64,000 nt of DNA from Eubacteriales bacterium (GTDB taxonomy: Bacteria; Bacillota; Clostridia; Oscillospirales; Butyricicoccaceae), in the NCBI GenBank assembly GCA_030539335.1, contig JAUNSG010000003.1:186001-250000 (forward strand). Direction: 5' to 3'. Position 1 is the stretch's first letter. The number at the start of each line of letters is the position of its first letter. This document shows positions 16,513-24,866 of this stretch, piece by piece. The notes under the pieces were generated by a model. The model saw nothing but the letters and a program-made list of their open reading frames with translations, was not told the DNA's origin and made no database searches. The translations under genes were made by a program, and so were the position numbers.

Positions 16513-17104
16513 GTTATTTGGATTCAATTATTATGCGAAGAAGTTTGCATCGGTTTTTCTTTTTGCTGGAATCATAGACGCATTACAAAAACGAAATCGT
16601 TCGTTTACTTGTCTCCGACGGGGAAGGGCGTTCCGCAGCAAACGCCCTTTCCAAACCCATGCAGCGCAGAAACCCTACGGGTTTCCACGACCTTCCCCTC
16701 AAACATGCACACGCACAAAAATCCATCAGATAGCCTTCTATAGCCGAACAAAAACGTATTCCCAAGTTTTTGTCCGGCTGGTACACGCGATCTCTCCGGT
16801 CTCAAAGCCTTCCTGTCCCTTCGGGATGGAGGCCGCAAAAATTACCGGGCGCGTCGGCCACGACACGCCAAGCGAACCGGTGCAAAGAGAGCCCTTTTAC
16901 CGTCTGCTCTCCGACTATAAAGGGCGGACAAATCATGCGGTTTTGGATTTGTCCGCCCCGGAAGGCTCGAGGAAGGTCTTGGAAACCTTCGGTGTCCAAG
17001 TGGCATGGGATTGACAAGGGACTTTGCCACGGAAGTCCCTTGTCCCGCCGGAGGCAGACCAGCCGATGAATTGTCAACCTGCTATGCAAACAAAATGGTC
17101 AGAT
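16513..17104. other. 592-base gene-free block with dense hairpins
   Basis: No gene is convincing here. A + strand open frame crosses most of it but starts in no ribosome binding site and its translation is low-complexity and interrupted by the hairpins. Six strong stem-loops lie in succession between 16589 and 17044 (listed as one repeat entry). The block separates lysS from the AT-rich RHH island, and its composition is distinct from both. It may be a structured RNA, a cluster of small mobile-element remnants or a degenerate gene. Confidence 0.55.
16589..17044. repeat. Array of near-perfect inverted repeats (hairpins)
   Basis: Six stem-loops are seen. 16589-16606: AAACGAA/TTCGTTT. 16621-16652: 12 pairs, one G-U, around GGGAAGGGCGTT. 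16669-16685: GAAACCC/GGGTTTC. 16742-16779: 14 pairs with one mismatch (AGCCG-ACAAAAAC). 16922-16957: 13 perfect pairs (GGGCGGACAAATC). 17013-17044: 12 perfect pairs (GACAAGGGACTT/AAGTCCCTTGTC). Loops are 3 to 11 bases. None is followed by a clear T tract, so these are not ordinary terminators. Confidence 0.8.
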
Positions 17105-17302
17105 TTATTTGTCTGCGTCGGTATCGACCGTAGCCTTATTTTTTTGTGCTTCCTGTTGTTTAATCGCTTTCAGACCTAAACGAATAAGTTCTATTGTTGC
17201 TCGGTTGCGATTAGGATAGCGGTATTCAAAGCGGAAATCTTCAATTTCTTTGAACATTTCATCATCTAATGTAATTGAATATCTTGGTTTTTTGGTTGCC
17301 AT
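17105..17302 (-). CDS. Ribbon-helix-helix (CopG/Arc-like) protein
   Basis: The 65-residue product starts MATKKPRYSITLDDEMFKEI and continues to a second helix NRATIELIRLGLKAIK, the strand-helix-helix pattern of RHH DNA-binding proteins; the beta strand is RYSITL. An upstream in-frame ATG is rejected because GGAGGTGG stands seven bases before this start. A promoter on the - strand (TTGCTC-17-TATAAT) lies just upstream and has an operator-like repeat in its spacer. The gene diverges from a second RHH gene, suggesting shared autoregulation. Confidence 0.78.
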   Translation of the reverse strand: MATKKPRYSITLDDEMFKEIEDFRFEYRYPNRNRATIELIRLGLKAIKQQEAQKNKATVDTDADK

Positions 17303-17320
17303 GCTACCACCTCCGAATAT

Positions 17321-17349
17321 ATTATACCACCAGTGAACCACGTGAGCAA
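17321..17349 (-). promoter_or_regulatory. Promoter of the - strand RHH gene
   Basis: Read on the - strand, TTGCTC (17349-17344) and TATAAT (17326-17321) are 17 bases apart. The spacer holds one GTGAACCAC repeat (17333-17341). Confidence 0.72.
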
Positions 17350-17418
17350 GAGGTGAAAATTAGCTCATACTATTGACAAGTGAACCACTTAACCACTATA
17401 ATGTAATCAGAGAACCAC
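17333..17418. repeat. GTGAACCAC operator-like repeats
   Basis: GTGAACCAC occurs at 17333-17341 and 17380-17388, and GAGAACCAC at 17410-17418; AACCAC recurs at 17391-17396. Each GTG-AAC-CAC unit is itself palindromic, the middle one as AAGTG-AAC-CACTT. The first two sit in the spacers of the two divergent promoters, the third just past the + start point. RHH proteins typically bind such short repeated palindromes, so these are the likely operators. Confidence 0.72.
17373..17402 (+). promoter_or_regulatory. Promoter of the + strand RHH gene
   Basis: TTGACA (17373-17378) and TATAAT (17397-17402) match consensus and are 18 bases apart. One GTGAACCAC repeat fills the spacer. Confidence 0.82.
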
Positions 17419-17448
17419 TGCATCACCAAAGGGAAGGGAGATAATCGG

Positions 17449-17634
17449 ATGACTACGAAAAACAAACGTTTTATGTTGACCGTACCGGATGATATTGAAG
17501 CCGATGTTGCCCGCGTTAAAAGAGAGTTATTCCATGATAAGTCATATTCGGAGATGTACCGACAATTAATTCGAATGGGCTTGGATGCATTAAAAGCTGA
17601 AAAAGTGACGAAAGAAGACGGAGATATACATTAA
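17449..17634 (+). CDS. Small ribbon-helix-helix-like DNA-binding protein
   Basis: The 61-residue product has a short strand KRFMLTV, then helices PDDIEADVARVKREL and SYSEMYRQLIRMGLDALKAEK, the order of an RHH fold. GGGAAGGGAG lies before the ATG. It diverges from another RHH gene and shares a repeat-bearing promoter region with it. Both are small, AT-rich and unlike the surrounding genes, suggesting acquisition on a mobile element. No toxin partner is obvious; the next gene is a possible but unproven one. Confidence 0.7.
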   Translation: MTTKNKRFMLTVPDDIEADVARVKRELFHDKSYSEMYRQLIRMGLDALKAEKVTKEDGDIH

Positions 17635-17684
17635 CTAGTTTAAAGCACAGAGTAAAATAAATAGAGTCAAAGGAGAAAAGATCC

Positions 17685-18035
17685 ATGTCCGAATTAACAG
17701 AAATGCTCAAAAAAACAAGGCCGGAAAACCTTGCATCGCTTTTTCTCTATGGTGTTGGAGAAGAGGAAACCGCATTTGAAAATTACGAGAAGACGCTTGA
17801 AAAATCATATGATATATTTTTTGACCGATTAAAAATCCTGTATCCGGAGACAGACCGGAATAGGAATGATCTCTGTGATTTGGTAATGGATTTTACCATA
17901 CTGCATGAGAATGTTTCTTTTGAAGCAGGGATGCTGATTGGGTTTCAGCTATATAAAAATATGGAAGGTGGCTATCAGGATCATAAAGAAAACGATCTGT
18001 GGGAAATTGTTCAAAAAAGATGGAGGAGATGTTGA
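17685..18035 (+). CDS. Hypothetical protein, AT-rich island
   Basis: The 116-residue, largely helical and acidic product is not one I recognise with confidence. It contains ENYEKTLEKSYDIFFDRLKILYPE and EAGMLIGFQLYKNMEGG. No signal peptide or membrane segment is seen. CAAAGGAGAAAAG lies ahead of the ATG. It follows the RHH gene by 50 bases in the same orientation and probably shares its transcript. Base composition is lower in GC than flanking housekeeping genes, in line with horizontal transfer. Confidence 0.6.
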   Translation: MSELTEMLKKTRPENLASLFLYGVGEEETAFENYEKTLEKSYDIFFDRLKILYPETDRNRNDLCDLVMDFTILHENVSFEAGMLIGFQLYKNMEGGYQDHKENDLWEIVQKRWRRC

Positions 18036-18076
18036 AAAAAGAAACACTTTCTTAACACAAGGGATTCCTACACTAC

Positions 18077-18105
18077 TTGCTGAAATAGACCTCGTTTGCT
18101 AAAAT
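18077..18105 (+). promoter_or_regulatory. Promoter of ktrBA
   Basis: TTGCTG (18077-18082) and TAAAAT (18100-18105) are 17 bases apart, with an extended -10 TGC before TAAAAT. It lies about 95 bases before the KtrB start; that leader is too short for a c-di-AMP riboswitch of the ydaO type. Confidence 0.7.
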
Positions 18106-18198
18106 GAAATATGTATCTGCTTATATTGTTGAAAAATAAGGAGAAACAGAGAAAAACCAGGGAGATTCGGACGGCAGCAGATGAGGTGATGGAACAAA

Positions 18199-19608
18199 AT
18201 GGAGCGGCTGCAGCGACTTCAGGAGGCATATATCCGGCGCCGGCTGGATAGACCGAAGACCAAATCGATGAGTCCGGCGCGATGGATTCTGTTGGGTTTT
18301 GCGCTGATTATCCTGCTGGGCACCGTGCTGTTGTGCCTGCCGGTTGCGACGCGTTCCGGGCAGCACACCAGTCCCTATCTCGCCCTGTTCACCGCGACGA
18401 GTGCGACCTGCATCACCGGTATGACGCTGGTTGACACATGGACCCATTGGTCCCTGTTTGGACAGATTGTCATTCTGACACTGGTACAGATCGGCGGTCT
18501 GGGCTTTATGAGCTTTGTTGCAACCTTTTCCTTCTTCATGCGGCGGCGCATTGGCATCCGGGAACGGATGGTCATGTCGGCCTCGCTGAATCTGGATGAG
18601 CTTTCCGGTGTCGTCCGTTTGACCAAACGGGTCGTGATCGCGACCCTGTTTCTGGAGGCCATCGGCGCAGTGCTGCTTTCCATTCAGTTTATACCGCAGT
18701 TTGGTCTGCAGGAAGGCATTTATCAGGGGGTATTCCACTCCATTTCGGCGTTCTGCAACTCCGGCTTTGATATCATGGGGGAAATCAGGCCGCGTTCTGG
18801 TCTGACCTCCTTCGTGGGTGATGTCCCGGTAACGATGACAACCTCGGTGCTGGCGATTCTCGGCGGCCTGGGTTTTTATGTCTGGGGCGATCTGGCGAGC
18901 AGCCTGCTGGACCGGGGCAAGCGGCGCAAGCGTTTGGCGCTGCATACGAAGGTCGTTTTGATTATGTCAGTGGTGTTGATTGCATTCGGAACGATTGCTT
19001 TCCTGCTGTGTGAATATACCAACGAGGCGACGATCGGCGATATGCCGTTTTGGCAAAAACTGATGGTGTCTTATTTCCATTCGGTTTCGTACCGCACGGC
19101 GGGCTTTGTCACGGTTGATTTGAGCGCTGCGCGTGAGACGACAACGATGATCGGCTGTGCCCTGATGTTTATCGGCGGCTCGCCCGGTTCCACCTCGGGC
19201 GGCGTCAAGACGACGACGGTCGCCGTCATGATGATCGCAGTCCACGCGACGCTGGCCGGAAAAACCGATATGAACCTGTTTCATCGGCGGATTTCCCGCC
19301 GCACCATGCGCAGTGCCTTTACCATGTTCACACTGGGGATCGTGATTTCCCTGGGCGTCGCGTTTTTCTTTATGGCGGTGGACGGCATCTCGACGGTACC
19401 GGCGCTGTATGAGAGCATAGCTGCGTTTTCCACGACGGGAATCTCGCTCGGCGTGACCATGCAGCTGTCACATTTTTCGCAGCTTTGCCTTCTGGCAGAG
19501 ATGTTCATCGGCCGTGTCGGTGTGTTGACGCTGGGACTGGGCCTGATGACACGGAGGATGCACGAATCCAAGTACCGCTATCCGGACGCCAATATTATGG
19601 TGGGTTAA
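18199..19608 (+). CDS. ktrB: Potassium uptake channel subunit KtrB/TrkH
   Basis: The 469-residue protein has eight or more transmembrane helices and the four pore loops of the Trk/Ktr/HKT family: TSATCITGMT near residue 70, SISAFCNSGF near 180, SYRTAGFVTVDL near 300 and AAFSTTGISLGV near 410, each with its filter glycine. It forms the membrane pore for K+ (or Na+-dependent K+) uptake. GAGGTGATGG lies before the start. The gene is followed by ktrA, 19 bases away, so both are one operon. Confidence 0.95.
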   Translation: MERLQRLQEAYIRRRLDRPKTKSMSPARWILLGFALIILLGTVLLCLPVATRSGQHTSPYLALFTATSATCITGMTLVDTWTHWSLFGQIVILTLVQIGGLGFMSFVATFSFFMRRRIGIRERMVMSASLNLDELSGVVRLTKRVVIATLFLEAIGAVLLSIQFIPQFGLQEGIYQGVFHSISAFCNSGFDIMGEIRPRSGLTSFVGDVPVTMTTSVLAILGGLGFYVWGDLASSLLDRGKRRKRLALHTKVVLIMSVVLIAFGTIAFLLCEYTNEATIGDMPFWQKLMVSYFHSVSYRTAGFVTVDLSAARETTTMIGCALMFIGGSPGSTSGGVKTTTVAVMMIAVHATLAGKTDMNLFHRRISRRTMRSAFTMFTLGIVISLGVAFFFMAVDGISTVPALYESIAAFSTTGISLGVTMQLSHFSQLCLLAEMFIGRVGVLTLGLGLMTRRMHESKYRYPDANIMVG

Positions 19609-19627
19609 AACGGAGGGAAAAAGAGAC

Positions 19628-20284
19628 ATGAGATCATTTTTGGTAATCGGTATGGGCCGTTTTGGCCGGGCCGTGTCGGAGGAGCTGATCGAGCTGGGAC
19701 ACGATGTGGTTGCCATTGAGAGCGATGAGACCATCGGCCAGAACCTGGCGGATCAGGTGGCACATGTGGTCATCGCCGATGCAAAAGAAGAAGGTGTCCT
19801 TCGTTCGGTCGGCGTCGGCAATTTTGATTGTGTCATTGTCGCGATGACCAGCATTGAGGACAGTATTATGGTCACGCTTATGGTCAAGGAGCTGGGCGCA
19901 CAGTACGTCGTGGCGAAGGCGAAGTCCAAACAGCATATGACGGTATTAAAGCGCGTCGGTGCTGACCGCGTGGTTTTTCCGGAGCGCGATATGGGACAGC
20001 GCGTCGCACAGTCTTTGGCGGTGGAGCACATGATTGACTGCATTGAGCTGTCGCCGGAGGATACGATTGTCGAGATCCCGGCGCCGCAGAGCTGGGTTGG
20101 CAAGGATATGATCGAGCTGGATATTCGGAAGAAATACCAGGTCAACATTCTGGCTGTGCGTGCCAGCGGCGTAGAAAATTCCCTGATTGTCGAGCTGAAC
20201 CCGCACCGCAAATTCTGTGAGGGCGATGTAGTCTTTATCATTGGAAAGCGCTGGAAGACACAGAAGCTGGGCAAGCTGAAGTAG
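19628..20284 (+). CDS. ktrA: Potassium uptake regulatory subunit KtrA
   Basis: The 218-residue cytoplasmic protein has a Rossmann RCK_N domain with VIGMGRFGRAV (GxGxFG, residues 6-16) and an acidic ribose-binding IESDE near 36-40, followed by an RCK_C domain from about residue 135 (IVEIPAPQSWVGKDM). Such subunits bind ATP/ADP and often c-di-AMP at RCK_C, and gate KtrB. GGAGGGAAA precedes the ATG. The pairing with ktrB fixes the assignment. Confidence 0.95.
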   Translation: MRSFLVIGMGRFGRAVSEELIELGHDVVAIESDETIGQNLADQVAHVVIADAKEEGVLRSVGVGNFDCVIVAMTSIEDSIMVTLMVKELGAQYVVAKAKSKQHMTVLKRVGADRVVFPERDMGQRVAQSLAVEHMIDCIELSPEDTIVEIPAPQSWVGKDMIELDIRKKYQVNILAVRASGVENSLIVELNPHRKFCEGDVVFIIGKRWKTQKLGKLK

Positions 20285-20290
20285 ACAGGA

Positions 20291-20327
20291 AAAGAGGGCA
20301 TTTCCCGACAGGGAGGTGTCCTTTTTT
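20291..20327 (+). terminator. Terminator after ktrA
   Basis: An imperfect stem AAAGAGGGCA...TCCC/GGGA...TGTCCTTTTTT follows the ktrA stop codon by a few bases and ends in a T run. Confidence 0.7.
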
Positions 20328-20360
20328 GGGATTCTTTTGCAATCCCTGCGAAATCATAAC

Positions 20361-20389
20361 TTGCAGAAAGCGGTTATGTCTGCTAATAT
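20361..20389 (+). promoter_or_regulatory. Promoter before the rRNA methyltransferase gene
   Basis: TTGCAG (20361-20366) and TAATAT (20384-20389) are 17 bases apart, opening the rlmB-like/dprA transcript about 100 bases before the first start codon. Confidence 0.6.
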
Positions 20390-20494
20390 AAACTAGAACT
20401 GGAATGTCGGCATGGCGGAAACGCCGCGATGCCGGAAAAAAACGGGCATGCTTTGGCGCCGATTGCGGCGAGAAGCAGGAAAAGCGGACGGAAT

Positions 20495-21307
20495 ATGAGA
20501 CGAATTGAGAGTAAGGACAATCCACTGATCCGCCGTCTGAGCCGTCTGGCGGGAGAGCGGAAATTCCGCCGGACACAGGGCGAGATGGTGTGCGAGGGAG
20601 AAAAGCTGCTGCGGGAGGCGCTTTCCAGCGGCATCCCGGTGACCGAGGTTGTCCTTGGCGAGACCAGGCAATTGGATACCGGACTGCTGGAACAGGCTGA
20701 GCGGCAGGGGGCACGTCTGACCGAGGTGCCGGAGAGCCTGCTGGCGCGACTGTCCAATGTGGAGACGCCGCAGGGGCTGGCCTTTGTCTGCAGGCAGCCG
20801 ACCGTTTCCCTGGAACGGCTGGAACAAGCGCAGCGTGTGCTTGTGCTGGACGGCTTACAGGACCCGGGCAATCTGGGGACGATCCTGCGCACCGCAGATG
20901 CGTTCGCGCTGGATGGGATTATCCTGTGCGAGGGTTGTGTCGATCCGGTATCCCCAAAGGTCGTCCGTGCGACGATGGGGGCGATTTTCCGAATCCCCAT
21001 CGCCATGGCAATGCTGGAGCAGACGGCGGCATGGCTCACTGCGCGCGGGATTCCGCTGTATGCGACCGCACTCAGCCAAAGCAGCGTCCCGCTGACGCAG
21101 GTGTGCCTGGATCGGGCGGCAGTGCTGATTGGAAACGAGGGGCGCGGTGTGTCCGAACGCGGCCTGCAGCTCAGTCAGAAGCAGCTGATTATCCCGATGG
21201 CCGGACGGGCGGAATCGCTGAACGCCTCCATTGCGGCAGCGATCGTCATGTACGAAATGAGCCGGAGTGGGCAGGGCACAGCGGAAGGAAAGGGAGAACG
21301 CGGATGA
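20495..21307 (+). CDS. SpoU/TrmH family RNA 2'-O-methyltransferase (RlmB-like)
   Basis: The 270-residue protein begins MRRIESKDNPLIRRLSRL, the usual start of the substrate-binding domain, and has the SPOUT catalytic motifs: LDGLQDPGNLGTILRTADAFA near residue 115, IGNEGRGVS near 210 and IIPMAGRAESLNASIAAAIVMYE near 225. It methylates a ribose of rRNA or tRNA using S-adenosylmethionine; the exact position is not certain. An upstream ATG would add 22 arginine-rich residues without family support. Its end overlaps the dprA start by four bases (ATGA). Confidence 0.9.
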   Translation: MRRIESKDNPLIRRLSRLAGERKFRRTQGEMVCEGEKLLREALSSGIPVTEVVLGETRQLDTGLLEQAERQGARLTEVPESLLARLSNVETPQGLAFVCRQPTVSLERLEQAQRVLVLDGLQDPGNLGTILRTADAFALDGIILCEGCVDPVSPKVVRATMGAIFRIPIAMAMLEQTAAWLTARGIPLYATALSQSSVPLTQVCLDRAAVLIGNEGRGVSERGLQLSQKQLIIPMAGRAESLNASIAAAIVMYEMSRSGQGTAEGKGERG

Positions 21308-22446
21308 AACATGCGTATGCGGTTTGGCTGGCGGAACGGCCGGGACTGCCGCCGGAGCAGAAGATACAGCTTCTGGAACACTTTGGCTCGGCGGAAGCGG
21401 TCTGGAAGGGCACGGAACAGGATTATATGTCCATTCCGGGGCTAAAGAAAAATTGCCGGGAAGCGCTGCTGCAAAAAGGACTGGAGCACGCGTATATTAT
21501 CCTGCGCGACTGCGCAAAACAGGATATCCGCGTGCTTTCCATCGAGGACCCGGAATATCCGAATCCGCTGCGCGATCTGCCGGATGCCCCGGCGGTGCTG
21601 TATGTGCGCGGGACGCTTCCGGACTGGGATCATACGCTCGCGATCGGCATTGTCGGTACGCGCCGCGCGACGGCCTATGGCCGCGGCGCCTCCCACTGGC
21701 TTTCCGCCAATCTGGCCCATGCGGGTTGTGTGATTGTATCCGGTATGGCATTGGGGATCGACGGGGAGGCAAACCGCGGGGCAATCGAGGCGGATGGGAC
21801 AACCATTGCGGTGCTCGGCTGCGGCGCGGACATCTGTTATCCGCCGGCGCACAAAAAGCTGATGGCAGATATCGCGGCGCATGGGGCGATCGTCACCGAG
21901 TATCCGCCCGGAACCGAACCCAGGCCGCATCATTTCCCACAGCGCAACCGCATCATCAGCGGACTCAGCCGCGGCTTGATCGTCATCGAGGCGCCGACCA
22001 AATCCGGTGCGCTGATCACGGCGGACCGGGCGTTGGAGCAGGGACGCGATGTGTTTGCGGTCCCGGCCAACATCAATTCCCCGAAGAGTGCGGGAAGCAA
22101 CCAACTGCTGCGCGAAGGGGCGGAATTGGTCACCTGTGCGGCGGATGTGCTGTCGCATTATCCGGAAGAGAGCCGCTATTTGGTTCCGACCGCGTCGCTG
22201 CCCGACCGGTCACAGAAGCGCAGCGACCAACCAAAGCAGACCAAACCCGTACACCGGCCGGAATCCATCCGGCTTTCCGCCGACGAACGAGCGGTACTGG
22301 ATGCCGTGCGCGGCGGTGCCGACAGCCGCGATGCAGTCATCAACGCGACCGGACGGTCGGCGTCCCGTGTCCTCACCTGTCTGACGACACTGGAGGTAAA
22401 CGGGCTTCTCCGTCAGGAGGGCGCGAGGGTGCTGCTGATAGATTGA
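21304..22446 (+). CDS. dprA: DNA processing protein DprA/Smf
   Basis: The 380-residue protein has an N-terminal helical region, a Rossmann-like core with IGIVGTRRATAYGR near residue 115, VSGMALGIDGEANRGAIEADGTTIAVLGCG near 145-175 and HFPQRNRIISGLSRGLIVIEA near 210, and a C-terminal winged-helix domain (ADERAVLDAVRGGADSRDAVI). DprA loads RecA onto incoming single strands in transformation. The start overlaps the preceding stop as ATGA, with GGAAAGGGAG upstream. The gene is followed by topA, a usual order in Firmicutes. Confidence 0.95.
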   Translation: MKHAYAVWLAERPGLPPEQKIQLLEHFGSAEAVWKGTEQDYMSIPGLKKNCREALLQKGLEHAYIILRDCAKQDIRVLSIEDPEYPNPLRDLPDAPAVLYVRGTLPDWDHTLAIGIVGTRRATAYGRGASHWLSANLAHAGCVIVSGMALGIDGEANRGAIEADGTTIAVLGCGADICYPPAHKKLMADIAAHGAIVTEYPPGTEPRPHHFPQRNRIISGLSRGLIVIEAPTKSGALITADRALEQGRDVFAVPANINSPKSAGSNQLLREGAELVTCAADVLSHYPEESRYLVPTASLPDRSQKRSDQPKQTKPVHRPESIRLSADERAVLDAVRGGADSRDAVINATGRSASRVLTCLTTLEVNGLLRQEGARVLLID

Positions 22447-22535
22447 AACAGAACATTCCGTATTTACGAGATACGATTTTATATAGGTCTCTGTGCGCAT
22501 AGGGAAACAGAGATCAGTCAGGAGGAAAGACATTT

Positions 22536-24866
22536 ATGTCAAAGCTAGTCATTGTGGAATCCCCGGCAAAGGCGAAAACAATCGGGAAGTATCTGGGAAC
22601 CGATTATGTGGTTAAGGCTTCCATGGGGCATCTGCGTGATCTGCCGCGAAAAACAATGGGAATCGACATCGAGCACGATTTTCGGCCGGAGTATATCCCG
22701 ATCGAAGGCAAGGACAAAATTATCAACGAGCTGCGCGAGGCAGCAGATGAGAGCGACTTCGTCTATCTCGCAACCGACCCGGACCGCGAGGGGGAAGCGA
22801 TCTCATGGCATTTAAAGGAGCTGCTGTATCTGGGGGATCAGCGTTCCAAGCGCGTGACGTTTAATGAGATTACGAAAAAGGCCGTGCAGGACGGCATTTC
22901 CCATCCGCGCGACATTGACGCGGATCTGGTCGATGCACAGCAGGCGCGCCGTATCCTTGACCGCCTGGTGGGCTATGAGCTGTCGCCGTTCCTTTGGAAG
23001 AAGGTGCGCCGCGGCCTGTCGGCCGGCCGTGTGCAGTCGGTGGCCACCCGTATGGTCGTCGACCGCGAGAAGGAGATCCGCGCCTTTATCCCGGAGGAAT
23101 ACTGGTCGCTGGATGCCCATCTGACCACGGCGGACGATGGGAAATTTGTCGCGCATTTTTACGGCAATGCCGAGGGCAAGATCGAGCTGAAGACCGAAGA
23201 GCAGACCCAGGGCATTGTGGATGCCGTCACCGGACAGCCGTTCACGGTCAAGCGCGTCAAGAAGGGCAAGAAGAAAAAGAGCCCGGCGCCGCCGTTTACC
23301 ACCTCGACCTTACAGCAGGAGGCATCGCGCAAGCTGAACATGGTGCCGCGCCGCACGATGTCCACAGCGCAGCAGCTTTATGAAGGCATTGAGCTGGGGG
23401 AGGACGGACTCACCGGCCTGATTACCTATATGCGAACCGACTCCCTGCGCCTGTCGGCGGAAGCGACGGACGCGGCGAAGGAGTATATTGTCAACCGCTT
23501 CGGCGAGGCCTATTATCCGGGCAAGGCACGTGCGTTCAAGACGCGGAACAGTGCACAGGATGCGCACGAAGCGATTCGCCCGACGAACGTCCATCTGGCG
23601 CCGGATGATATCAAGGGATATCTGACAAGCGACCAGTACAAGCTGTACAAGCTGATTTGGAGCCGCTTTGTTGCGTGTCAGATGGCAGAGGCCATCCTGG
23701 ACACCGTATCGGCGGACATTGAATCGGCGGGATATCTGTTCCGTGCGACCGGACACCGCGTCGCATTCGCGGGCTATACCGCCGTGTATGAGGAATCCAC
23801 CGACGATGCCAAGGAGGAGGAGAAGAAGGCCGCGGCCGGCAAGCCGCTCCCGCCGTTCGCGGAGGGGGACGCGGTTACCTGCGAGAAGCTTGAGCCGGCA
23901 CAGCACTTCACCCAGCCGCCGGCGCGCTACACGGAAGCCTCTCTGATCAAGGCGATGGAGGAGAAGGGCATTGGCCGCCCGTCCACCTATGCGCCGACGA
24001 TTTCCACGATCCTCGACCGCGATTATGTGGATAAGGAAGGCCGCTCACTCAGACCGACGGCGCTCGGCGAGGGCGTTACCGAGCTGCTGGTCGATAAGTT
24101 CACCTCGGTCGCCGACCTGCGCTTCACCGCCAAGATGGAGGAGGAGCTGGACGAGGTCGAGCGGGGCAAGATCGGCTATATTGAGCTGCTCCACCGCTTC
24201 TATGACGATTTCTCGGCGGCGCTGCAAAAGGCCGAGACGGATATGGAGGGCCAGCGCGTCCAGATCAAGGCGGAGGAAACCGAGGAGATCTGTGAGAACT
24301 GCGGCCGCAACATGGTCATCAAATTTGGCCGGTTTGGCAAGTTCCTGGCGTGCCCGAACTATCCGGAGTGTAAGTTTACCAAGCCGATTGTCGAGGACAC
24401 CGGCGTCGAGTGCCCGCTCTGTGGTGCGCGCATCGTCAAGAAGAAGTCCAAGCGCGGCTATGGCTACCTCGGCTGTGAGAAAAACCCGACCTGTTCGTTC
24501 ATGACGTGGGATAAGACCACGAAGGAGCGCTGCCCGGACTGTGACGGTCCGCTGTTCCGTCATTACGACCGGGAGACCGGTGAGACGACGATGGTCTGCT
24601 ATAAGGAGGGCTGCGGCTACTCCAAGTTCGTCAGCAAGCGCACGCCGCGCAAGAAAAAGACCGAGACGGCCGCGGCGGAAGGCGAGACAGCGGCGGAGAC
24701 CGAGACGACAAAGAAGACCGCCAAGAAAACGGCGGCGAAGAAAACCACAACCAAGAAAACCACGACAAAGAAGGCTGCCACCAAAAAGGCGGCCGCGAAA
24801 AAGACCACCACTAAGAAGACCACACGGAAAAAGGCAGTGACCGAGGAGACGACGGATGAAGCATAA
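22536..24866 (+). CDS. topA: DNA topoisomerase I
   Basis: The 776-residue enzyme starts with a TOPRIM domain ([17 protein letters not shown] residues 4-20; [12 protein letters not shown] near 82) and has the catalytic tyrosine Y298 in [12 protein letters not shown]. Three C-terminal zinc fingers follow (CENCGRNMV about 588, CPLCGARIV about 628, CPDCDGPLF about 667). It relaxes negative supercoils in DNA. The last 60 residues are a lysine/threonine-rich tail of AKK/TKK repeats. CAGGAGGAAAG is ahead of the start. Its stop lies 11 bases inside trmFO. Confidence 0.97.
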   Translation: MSKLVIVESPAKAKTIGKYLGTDYVVKASMGHLRDLPRKTMGIDIEHDFRPEYIPIEGKDKIINELREAADESDFVYLATDPDREGEAISWHLKELLYLGDQRSKRVTFNEITKKAVQDGISHPRDIDADLVDAQQARRILDRLVGYELSPFLWKKVRRGLSAGRVQSVATRMVVDREKEIRAFIPEEYWSLDAHLTTADDGKFVAHFYGNAEGKIELKTEEQTQGIVDAVTGQPFTVKRVKKGKKKKSPAPPFTTSTLQQEASRKLNMVPRRTMSTAQQLYEGIELGEDGLTGLITYMRTDSLRLSAEATDAAKEYIVNRFGEAYYPGKARAFKTRNSAQDAHEAIRPTNVHLAPDDIKGYLTSDQYKLYKLIWSRFVACQMAEAILDTVSADIESAGYLFRATGHRVAFAGYTAVYEESTDDAKEEEKKAAAGKPLPPFAEGDAVTCEKLEPAQHFTQPPARYTEASLIKAMEEKGIGRPSTYAPTISTILDRDYVDKEGRSLRPTALGEGVTELLVDKFTSVADLRFTAKMEEELDEVERGKIGYIELLHRFYDDFSAALQKAETDMEGQRVQIKAEETEEICENCGRNMVIKFGRFGKFLACPNYPECKFTKPIVEDTGVECPLCGARIVKKKSKRGYGYLGCEKNPTCSFMTWDKTTKERCPDCDGPLFRHYDRETGETTMVCYKEGCGYSKFVSKRTPRKKKTETAAAEGETAAETETTKKTAKKTAAKKTTTKKTTTKKAATKKAAAKKTTTKKTTRKKAVTEETTDEA
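24715..24866 (+). repeat. TKK/AKK-type repeat tail of topA
   Basis: About 45 codons at the 3' end of topA encode tandem [A/T]-K-K and TTTKK units, written largely as ACCACNAAGAA-like repeats. The tail resembles histone H1-type basic tails that bind DNA non-specifically; such tails are known in some bacterial TopA proteins. Confidence 0.75.

Noticed and set aside
16511..17014. 167-codon open frame across the hairpin block
   Set aside because: No Shine-Dalgarno, mixed low-complexity translation and it runs through strong inverted repeats; kept only as a possible remnant.
18106..18198. c-di-AMP riboswitch before ktrB
   Set aside because: The leader is only about 90 bases and shows none of the conserved ydaO-type elements.
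20926..22446. Extended 506-codon reading of the dprA frame
   Set aside because: The extra 126 codons overlap the methyltransferase gene and are unrelated to DprA; the ATGA overlap start at 21304 with a ribosome site is correct.
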